Positions 1 through 4,675 of a stretch of DNA of 6,240 bases are shown piece after piece (position 1 is the first letter of the stretch; each line of letters opens with the position of its first letter). The notes under the pieces were generated by a model. The model had not been told where the DNA came from and made no database searches. It saw only the letters and a list, made by a program, of their open reading frames with translations. A program made the translations under genes and the position numbers. The DNA is from Nitrospirota bacterium. Its GTDB lineage: Bacteria > Nitrospirota > Nitrospiria > Nitrospirales > Nitrospiraceae. The stretch is taken from contig JACQCB010000193.1 in the NCBI GenBank assembly GCA_016201805.1, positions 1 to 6,240 on the forward strand, read 5' to 3'.

Positions 1-280
1 CCATGAGGAAGAGCAGCGCGAGGAAGACCGGGATGTTGACCAGGTTGAAGAAGGGCGCGCCCACGCTGATCTTGACTCCGCGCACGGCCTCGGACAGCAG
101 CGGGAAGACCGTCCCGAAGAAGACCGTGAATGTGGCGGCGACAAGAAACAGGTTGTTCAGCAGGAACATGGACTCGCGCGAGACGACCGAGTCAAGCACG
201 CCCTCGGCGCGCAGGCGCTCCACCCGCGAGGCGAGCAGCGAGAAGGAGCCGACGAGCACCAGCGCAAGGAACGGAAGACC
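1..280 (-). other. CcmF-like (cytochrome c heme lyase) internal fragment, downstream part of the chimeric ORF
   Basis: Residues 43-134 of the chimeric frame read as an internal part of CcmF/NrfE-type proteins: a membrane helix (LPFLALVLVGSFSLLASR), then VSRESMFLLNNLFL, FFGTVFPLLSEA and KISVGAPFFN. These correspond to the family's SRE..fLLNN, GTlfPLlsEa and vSVGpPFFN blocks. In an intact CcmF of about 650 residues this block lies well inside the protein, so roughly the first half of CcmF is missing here and the amt start replaces it. CcmF is an inner-membrane component of the System I apparatus that attaches heme to apocytochrome c. It has no expected link with ammonium transport. The join falls near 275-290. 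The family call is made from memory of motifs, not from a search. Confidence 0.65.
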
Positions 281-403
281 CATCGTGTTCAGCACGTTCT
301 TCTTGCGAACCATCCCGCCGTAAAAGAGGGCCGCACCGGGAAGGGTCAGCATCAGCAACGTGGCGGAGATCAGCAACCAAACCTTGGGATGTGCCTCAGG
401 CAT
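1..403 (-). CDS. amt: Chimeric ORF: ammonium transporter (Amt) N-terminus joined in frame to a CcmF-like segment; partial at left edge
   Basis: Reading leftward from the ATG at 403-401 gives 134 codons with no stop before the window edge. Residues 1-41 are the start of an Amt/MEP/Rh ammonium channel: a first hydrophobic helix, then PGAALFYGGMVRKKNVLNTM, the conserved block at the end of the first helix in Amt proteins. From about residue 43 the sequence is no longer Amt; it resembles CcmF (see the separate entry). The start codon overlaps the stop of the upstream winged-helix gene (ATGCCTGA, 8 bp shared), which implies translational coupling, and a GAGG lies a few bases upstream. Amt normally has about 400 residues and 11 helices, so only its first helix is present. 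As written the product cannot be a functional channel. The Amt identity of the first 41 residues is confident. Whether the fusion exists in the living cell is doubtful. Confidence 0.75.
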   Translation of the reverse strand, partial: MPEAHPKVWLLISATLLMLTLPGAALFYGGMVRKKNVLNTMGLPFLALVLVGSFSLLASRVERLRAEGVLDSVVSRESMFLLNNLFLVAATFTVFFGTVFPLLSEAVRGVKISVGAPFFNLVNIPVFLALLFLM

Positions 404-653
404 CAGGCCTCGTTCGATTGAGCGAGACACGATAGTCCCGGCCGCTTATTTTCCGCAACACCACCTGTCCGGATCGACTCAATCGATCGATGGCAAGGAA
501 CACTTGAGACCAACTGACATCCGGGAGAAGCATCGCCACCTGTTCGAACGTCTGGCTCTTGTCAGCCTCCAACAAGGCCAGAATCCGTTGCTCAACGGAC
601 GGCTGCCCCTGCTCAGTCATCCTCACGCTCACCGGCTCTGTCGCTGTGCTCAT
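396..653 (-). CDS. Small winged-helix-like protein, putative DNA-binding regulator, coupled to amt
   Basis: The product has 85 residues. I chose the ATG at 653-651 because a strong Shine-Dalgarno (AAGGGAGG) precedes it by a few bases, and because the frame further upstream offers only a TTG and runs through the sigma-54 promoter at 718-733. Residues about 20-80 have winged-helix spacing: a helix (VEQRILALLEAD), a second (TFEQVAMLLPDV), a likely recognition helix (SWSQVFLAIDRLSRSGQV), then a beta wing (VVLRKISGRDYRVSL). The first 18 residues are polar and probably disordered. I do not recognise a named family. Its stop codon lies inside the start of amt (8-bp overlap), so the two are almost certainly co-translated. 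A role in controlling amt or nitrogen uptake is inferred from position only. It could instead be a protein-protein adaptor using a winged-helix fold. Confidence 0.7.
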   Translation of the reverse strand: MSTATEPVSVRMTEQGQPSVEQRILALLEADKSQTFEQVAMLLPDVSWSQVFLAIDRLSRSGQVVLRKISGRDYRVSLNRTRPDA

Positions 654-717
654 GAGTGCCTCCCTTCGGATCGCAGCGCAATGTCGGCATCGCCCCCTCG
701 CTCCCCAAGAAAGAAGC

Positions 718-733
718 AGCAAGTTCAATGCCA
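718..733 (-). promoter_or_regulatory. Sigma-54 (-24/-12) promoter of the winged-helix/amt operon
   Basis: On the minus strand the bases read TGGCAT-TGAAC-TTGCT. This matches the sigma-54 consensus TGGCAC-N5-TTGCW at all but one position, with the invariant GG and GC separated by exactly 10 bases. The predicted transcription start is near 707, giving a leader of about 54 nt before the ATG at 653. A gene for a sigma-54 activator lies in the same window, and ammonium transporters are classic sigma-54 targets in nitrogen control, so the context agrees. Confidence 0.75.
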
Positions 734-793
734 GCTTGACCGAGTCTTTTTCGGCTTTAAAAATCCACTCTTGATGAGGATCGGTGCAGGCCT

Positions 794-813
794 TTCTGAC
801 AATTTTGTCAGAA
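794..813. promoter_or_regulatory. Perfect inverted repeat, candidate enhancer/operator (UAS) for the sigma-54 promoter
   Basis: TTCTGACAA-TT-TTGTCAGAA has two perfect 9-bp arms and a 2-base centre. Its centre lies about 97 bp upstream of the predicted start of the winged-helix/amt transcript, within the usual -80 to -150 range for sigma-54 activator binding sites. It does not have the classical NifA spacing (TGT-N10-ACA), so the protein that binds it is unknown. Candidates are the activator encoded at 4676-5932 or the small winged-helix protein. It also lies just past the cynS terminator on the minus strand, so a second RNA hairpin there is an alternative reading. Confidence 0.5.
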
Positions 814-824
814 GTCGAACAAAA

Positions 825-862
825 TAGGAGGGCCCCGCCGGTGCACCGGCGGGGCCCTCCTA
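825..862 (-). terminator. Rho-independent terminator after cynS (38-bp perfect palindrome)
   Basis: The region is perfectly self-complementary, with 19-bp half-sites meeting at a central TGCA and a very GC-rich stem. On the minus strand the stem ends in CTCCTA and is followed by TTTTGTT, a short U-rich tail. It lies 90 bp beyond the cynS stop and ahead of the winged-helix promoter, so it separates the two transcription units. The plus-strand reading has no U tail, which fixes the direction. Confidence 0.8.
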
Positions 863-952
863 CATGACCATCTATGGCTCAATGACCAACGAGGCTTAGC
901 ACCCAGCTTTCATCCTTGAAATAGAGGGGCATCTTGCCATCAGCGCTGCTTC

Positions 953-1393
953 TCAGAACCTCTTGTACTCCAGCCACTTGCCGTTGAGCGTGATCTTGCA
1001 GCGAGCCTCCCCATGACTCCCGACCACCCGATCCATGTCAATGGTGAAATCAATCGCGCTCATGATCCCGTCCCCGAACATTTCGTTCGCCATCTCGCGC
1101 ATCGAATCCCCATAGACGCCGATAATTTCCAGAAGCCGGTACTTGAGCGGATCGGTGGTGTTCGGAAAATCATCCCGCACCGGATACTGCGTGAGCCATT
1201 CCGTCGCGGCCTTATCGAGCCCCAAGGCCTTGCCCACCTTCTTCGCCTCAGCCGGGAGCAACCGTTGATTCCCGTTCAACGCGGCCGCGACAAACATCGG
1301 GTTTCTTTCCACCAACTTCGCCAGCTTGGCGATCGTCACTTTCTTGGCCATACGCTTGGCTTTAATCACATCGCAAGTCTGCTTCGATTTCAT
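953..1393 (-). CDS. cynS: Cyanase (cyanate hydratase / cyanate lyase)
   Basis: The product has 146 residues; the E. coli enzyme has 156. Cyanase converts cyanate and bicarbonate to carbamate and CO2, and the carbamate decays to ammonia and CO2. The N-terminal part (about 1-70) is the helical HTH-like dimerisation domain. The C-terminal part (about 80-146) is the catalytic domain that builds the active sites of the decamer. The catalytic triad is present: Arg86 and Glu89 in KYRLLE, and Ser112 in FGDGIMSAIDF, equivalent to E. coli Arg96, Glu99 and Ser122. The protein ends in GKWLEYKRF, like the GKYLPTKPF end of E. coli CynS. I chose the ATG at 1393 because AGGGAGGG lies 5-8 bases before it; the longer frame would need a TTG at 1471. 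It lies 74 bp behind the ABC transporter ATPase, which points to cyanate as a transported substrate and to supplying ammonia for assimilation. Confidence 0.96.
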   Translation of the reverse strand: MKSKQTCDVIKAKRMAKKVTIAKLAKLVERNPMFVAAALNGNQRLLPAEAKKVGKALGLDKAATEWLTQYPVRDDFPNTTDPLKYRLLEIIGVYGDSMREMANEMFGDGIMSAIDFTIDMDRVVGSHGEARCKITLNGKWLEYKRF

Positions 1394-1435
1394 CGCACCC
1401 TCCCTAGTTGAACTACACTGCCCCTCAGACGCGGC

Positions 1436-1444
1436 ACTATACCA
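1436..1444 (-). promoter_or_regulatory. cynS: Possible extended -10 promoter element for cynS
   Basis: The minus strand reads TGGTATAGT, a good extended -10 (TGn plus a TATAAT-like hexamer), about 43 bp before the cynS ATG in the 74-bp gap after the ATPase gene. No convincing -35 is seen. If real, cynS could be made independently of the broken transporter gene upstream. Confidence 0.3.
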
Positions 1445-1467
1445 TAATGCTGTTTTCCAATTCCTCG

Positions 1468-2335
1468 TCAAAACCTCACAACCAGAGGAACCGCATCTTC
1501 AGACTGTTCCGATGCGCCCGCCCCGCTGTCTGCCCCATGCGAAGCATGGCGCACCAGGAAATGAATGATGTGGTTCCTGATCTTGTAGTAATGCGGGTGT
1601 TCGATGACCGAGTCCCGCGAGCGCGGCCGCGGGATCGTCACGTCCACGATTTCAGCGATCCGGGCGGACGGACCGTTGGTCATCAGCATGATGCGATCCG
1701 AGAGCAGGATCGCCTCGTCCACATCATGCGTCACCATGAAGACCGTGTTGCGAGTCGCGTTCCACATCTGGACCAGCTCTTCCTGGATCACCCCCCTGGT
1801 CAGCGCGTCGATCTGCGCGAAGGGCTCATCCAGCAACGAAGGGCTCATCCAGCAACAGCACTTTCGGCTCGATGGAGAAGGCCCGCGCCAGCCCCACCCG
1901 CTGCTTCATGCCCCCCGACAGTGCGGTCGGCCGCTTGTCCTCCGCCCCTTTCAATCCCACCAGCTCGATGTACTTGTGGACATGCGCGGCGATCTTCTCC
2001 CGGTCCCAGTCCGGATAGGCCGCCCGGACCGCCAACCGGATATTTTCGAACACCGTCATCCAGGGCATCAGGGAGAAATTCTGGAACACCACCATCCGGT
2101 CCAATCCAGGGCCGGAGACTTCCCGCCCGTTGAGCAAGATCGCCCCTTCCGACATCGTCTCGAGGCCGGCAATGATGTTCAAGAGCGTGCTCTTGCCGCA
2201 GCCCGAGTGACCGATCGTGGTCACGAATTCGCCCTTGTCGATCTTGATCGTCGCATCCTTGAAGATGCAGACCTGCCCGTCCCCGGATGGGCTCGGGAAG
2301 TACTTGGTGACATGGTCAATCTCCAGAAAAGCCAT
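1468..2335 (-). pseudogene. nrtD: ABC importer ATPase (NrtD/SsuB/TauB class), frameshifted by a 19-bp duplication
   Basis: This is the nucleotide-binding subunit that powers the importer. Frame 1 (2335 to 1826) carries Walker A GHSGCGKST (residues 42-50), the Q-loop VVFQNFSLMPW, the ABC signature LSGGMKQRVGLARA and Walker B VLLLDEPF, then reads VAG-stop. Frame 2 (1848 to 1468) starts with MSPSLLDEPFAQIDALT and holds the D-loop region and the H-loop histidine in VTHDVDEA. Removing one copy of the 19-bp repeat at 1818-1855 restores LLLDEPFAQIDALT and a single 282-residue protein, the normal family size. Each fragment carries its own LLDEPF, and the ATG of frame 2 lies 20 bases before the stop of frame 1, so some re-initiation is possible. 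A split ATPase is unlikely to work. The start is backed by GGGGGAGG before the ATG. It lies 17 bp behind the permease gene. Confidence 0.9.
1818..1856. repeat. 19-bp perfect tandem duplication
   Basis: CGAAGGGCTCATCCAGCAA occurs twice back to back (1818-1836 and 1837-1855), with the next base C also matching. On the minus strand it encodes the LLDEPF Walker B segment. Nineteen is not a multiple of three, so the second copy shifts the frame of the ATPase gene. It looks like slipped-strand replication or an assembly error. Confidence 0.97.
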
Positions 2336-2352
2336 CCGCTCCTCCCCCTTGT

Positions 2353-3255
2353 TTACTCCTGATACGTGACGAGGCCAGCCAGTTTGTTGAATCCGGAATC
2401 CAGCACGACCCCCACGACCCCCACGACCAGGATAGCGAAGATCACGCCGGCGATATCCAGATTATTCCATTCGATCCAGCTGAGGTAGCCGACTCCCAGC
2501 TCGCCCAGCAGCATCTCGGCCGGCACCACCGCCACGAGCGCGCTTCCGAACGAGATCCGAAGCCCGTTCACGATGGTCGGCGCCGCCCCCGGCAGGATCA
2601 CCTTGTAGAGGCGTTTGAACCAGGACAATTGGAGAATGGCGGCGACGTGGAGATAGTCTTTGCGCAGGGAATTGACCCCAAAGGCCGTCGTGGCCAGGGT
2701 CGGCCAGATGGCCGCCATGAACACGACCAGCACGGCGGTCCATTTCGGATCCTTCACCGTGTAGAGCAGCAGCGGCATCCAGGCCAGGGGCGAGATCGGC
2801 TTGAGGATCTGTATGAATGGATTGACCGCCTGGAACAGTACTTTGTTGAGGCCCAGGAGCACACCGAGTATGATCGCCACCACGGAAGCCGCCAGAAATC
2901 CGGCTCCGAAGCGGGTCACCGTATAGAGCACCAGGTAGGCGATCCCATGGTCGTTCGTCCCTTTCTTGACGAAGGCCTCGCTTAACTCGGAGCGAACCTT
3001 GTCCAACACCGCCAGCGGCCCCGGCACCCCCTTCACCTTCTCCTTTTCAGGATTCCACGCGTACCCGCCCTCGGCCGTTCGCATGATATCGCCGTTGAAC
3101 TCCAGCATTTGCAGCTGATCCTCCGTGAAGCCTTTGGGATCGAAGGCCGCCCGTAACGTTGAGAGGTGCCAGACCACCAGAAAGAGAACCAGCAATGTGA
3201 CTGAGATCAGGAGCGAGTCCTTGCGAGTCCCAGCTTGTCCCTGTAATGTCGCCAT
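2353..3255 (-). CDS. nrtB: ABC importer permease (NrtB/SsuC/TauC class, BPD transporter inner membrane component)
   Basis: This 300-residue inner-membrane subunit forms the translocation path for a nitrate/cyanate/sulfonate-type importer. The first membrane helix spans about residues 14-34 (LLISVTLLVLFLVVWHL). An unusually long, charged, non-membrane stretch follows at about 35-105. The core then holds about five helices from residue 107 to 285. The coupling (EAA) loop is at about 204-234, ending in the typical form KVILPGAAPTIVNGLRIS. Family members commonly have about 250-280 residues; the surplus is in the loop after the first helix. AGGAGGTAAGAGG precedes the ATG. It lies 39 bp behind the binding-protein gene and 17 bp ahead of the ATPase gene, so one operon is likely. 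The substrate cannot be read from the permease; cyanate is inferred from cynS. Confidence 0.92.
   Translation of the reverse strand: MATLQGQAGTRKDSLLISVTLLVLFLVVWHLSTLRAAFDPKGFTEDQLQMLEFNGDIMRTAEGGYAWNPEKEKVKGVPGPLAVLDKVRSELSEAFVKKGTNDHGIAYLVLYTVTRFGAGFLAASVVAIILGVLLGLNKVLFQAVNPFIQILKPISPLAWMPLLLYTVKDPKWTAVLVVFMAAIWPTLATTAFGVNSLRKDYLHVAAILQLSWFKRLYKVILPGAAPTIVNGLRISFGSALVAVVPAEMLLGELGVGYLSWIEWNNLDIAGVIFAILVVGVVGVVLDSGFNKLAGLVTYQE
2404..2428. repeat. 9-bp in-frame tandem repeat (2.8 copies) in the permease gene
   Basis: CACGACCCC is repeated at 2404 and 2413, with a partial third copy at 2422-2428. On the minus strand it encodes the run VVGVVGVV in the last membrane helix, so the frame is kept. 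Only hydrophobic residues would be added or lost by slippage. Confidence 0.7.
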
Positions 3256-3294
3256 TCCGACCTCTTACCTCCTAAAAGATTTCTCTCATTCTCT

Positions 3295-4596
3295 TCACAC
3301 CATGCTGTGAATCTTGAAGCTCTTCACATAGGCCTCGGCCTGATTCGGATCGAATACTCTCCCCATAATCGTGTGTTTGGTCGAGGTGGCATTGTGGGTC
3401 GGATAGCCCAGTTCCTTCTCAATGCGGTCGCAACCAGCCGCGAGATAGACCTGCTCGGCCACCTGCTTGTAGTTTACATCCCCCTTGAGATGTCCCCACC
3501 GTTTCATCTGGGTCAGGATCCAGACCGCCATCGAGTGCCAGGGATAGGGATCGAAGTCGATCCGCTCCGGCACCTTCTTGATGTTGCCGAGGCCGTCGGC
3601 GTAGGTGCCGGTCAGCACCTGCTCCAAGACGATTACCGGTTGATTCAGGTAGTTGGTCGGGGCGATCGCGGCGGCGATCTCCTTCCGGTGGGCTGGGTTG
3701 GATGCATAGTGCGTCGCATCCACGATCGCCCGCCACATGGCTTGAAACGTGTTGGGATATTGCGTGGCAAAGTCCTTCGTCACGGTGAAGGCGCAGCAGG
3801 GATGGCGGTCCCAGATCTCACGCGAGAGCATGAAGAGGAAGCCGACATTTTCATAAACGGCTCGCTGATTGAAGGGGTCCGGCCCCAGGTACCCGTCCAC
3901 GTTGCCGGCCTTCAGGTTTGCGACCATTTCGGGCGGCGGCACAATGCGAATCTGCACGTCCTTGTCCGGATGGACACCTCCCTCCGCCAGGAAGTAGCGG
4001 AGCAGGTAATTATGCATGGAGAAATCGAAGGGTACGCAGAAGCGGAACCCCTTCATATCGGCCGCCGTTTTTACGCCCTTGTGTTTGATGTGCAGGGTGA
4101 TGGCCTGTCCATTGATGTTCTCCACGGCCGGCATGTACATCGGGGTCGGCATGGACCCGGCTCCCAGCGTCATGGCGAGCGGCATGGGGGTGAGCATATG
4201 CGCTGCGTCCACTTCCTTGTTCACGGCCCAGTCCCGGATCATGGCCCATCCGGCGGCGCGTTTGACCGAGGCGTTCAAGCCATGCTTCTTGTAGAAGCCC
4301 AGGGGCTCCGCCATGATGATCGGAGTCCCGCAGGTGATCGGAATGAAGCCGATACTGACATCCTTCTTCTCCGGCTTGCCCACCGGATCAGCCGCGAAGG
4401 CCTTCAGCTTGCCCAGTGGAAAGGCCTCTGTAATCAGCCCAGCCAGAGCGGCTGCCCCCAGTCCGACCAGGAACTTCCGGCGGGAGGGGTCGGCGGCGCG
4501 CAATACCGCCGCGACCACCGCTTGTTCAACGGTCCGGTCGAAATACTCTTCTGAAGTGGACTTGTGTTCCGCAGGGACTTCATCATCCATGTGCAT
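3295..4596 (-). CDS. nrtA: Tat-exported substrate-binding protein of the NrtA/CmpA family (nitrate, bicarbonate or cyanate ABC importer)
   Basis: The product has 433 residues. The start ATG at 4596 has GGAGG seven bases upstream; a second ATG follows two codons later. Residues 38-43 (SRRKFL) and the following hydrophobic stretch form a twin-arginine signal, with likely cleavage after AFA near residue 69. The mature part is the NrtA/CmpA fold: SIGFIPITCGTPIIMAEPLGF, AAHMLTPMPLAMTLG, NGQAITLHIKH, SMHNYLLRYFLAEGG and DPFNQRAVYENVGF are family blocks. Residues equivalent to the nitrate ligands of cyanobacterial NrtA appear to be kept as Trp117, Gln164 and His195. The ligand lysine of the HPEK motif appears to be Cys268 here (HPCC), so nitrate is not assured. 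Cyanate is plausible because cynS is in the same run of genes. There is no sign of truncation, and the N-terminus ahead of the signal is long (37 residues). Confidence 0.93.
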   Translation of the reverse strand: MHMDDEVPAEHKSTSEEYFDRTVEQAVVAAVLRAADPSRRKFLVGLGAAALAGLITEAFPLGKLKAFAADPVGKPEKKDVSIGFIPITCGTPIIMAEPLGFYKKHGLNASVKRAAGWAMIRDWAVNKEVDAAHMLTPMPLAMTLGAGSMPTPMYMPAVENINGQAITLHIKHKGVKTAADMKGFRFCVPFDFSMHNYLLRYFLAEGGVHPDKDVQIRIVPPPEMVANLKAGNVDGYLGPDPFNQRAVYENVGFLFMLSREIWDRHPCCAFTVTKDFATQYPNTFQAMWRAIVDATHYASNPAHRKEIAAAIAPTNYLNQPVIVLEQVLTGTYADGLGNIKKVPERIDFDPYPWHSMAVWILTQMKRWGHLKGDVNYKQVAEQVYLAAGCDRIEKELGYPTHNATSTKHTIMGRVFDPNQAEAYVKSFKIHSMV

Positions 4597-4630
4597 GTCA
4601 GACCCTCCATTTAAGTATCTCGCTGGGTGT

Positions 4631-4649
4631 AAAAGGGCGAGGTGCCCTT
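4631..4649 (-). terminator. Weak hairpin/attenuator between the activator gene and nrtA
   Basis: On the minus strand AAGGGC-ACCTC-GCCCTT forms a 6-bp stem and is followed by two more T residues, about 27 bp past the activator stop and 35 bp before the nrtA start. The stem is short and the U tract is only four bases, so partial termination or a 5' stabilising hairpin on the nrtA message is as likely as a true terminator. I see no convincing promoter in this 79-bp gap, so some read-through from the activator gene is expected. Confidence 0.4.
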
Positions 4650-4675
4650 CGAAGCCCGATCCGTTTATACCACGC

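Noticed and set aside
1..435. Plus-strand frames at the left edge (3-323 and 130-435)
   Set aside because: They are Arg/Ser-rich antisense shadows of the Amt/CcmF-like frame, which shows clear family motifs on the minus strand.
879..932. 17-codon minus-strand frame (MPLYFKDESWVLSLVGH) between cynS and its terminator
   Set aside because: It is too short and has no good ribosome site. It looks protein-like and could be a remnant or small peptide, but nothing supports it beyond composition.
1826..1848. Programmed ribosomal frameshift in the ATPase gene
   Set aside because: No slippery heptamer is needed. The exact 19-bp tandem duplication fully explains the frame change, and both sides duplicate the same LLDEPF segment.
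3307..4554. Long plus-strand open frame (415 codons) opposite the binding-protein gene
   Set aside because: It lies antisense to a clearly homologous NrtA-type gene. Its translation is rich in His, Arg and Gly with no recognisable domain, as expected from antisense of GC-rich coding DNA.
4597..4675. Sigma-54 promoter upstream of nrtA
   Set aside because: The GG and GC pairs that can be spaced by 10 bases here lack the surrounding consensus (no TGGC and no TTGC), so I could not support one. Read-through from the activator gene is simpler.
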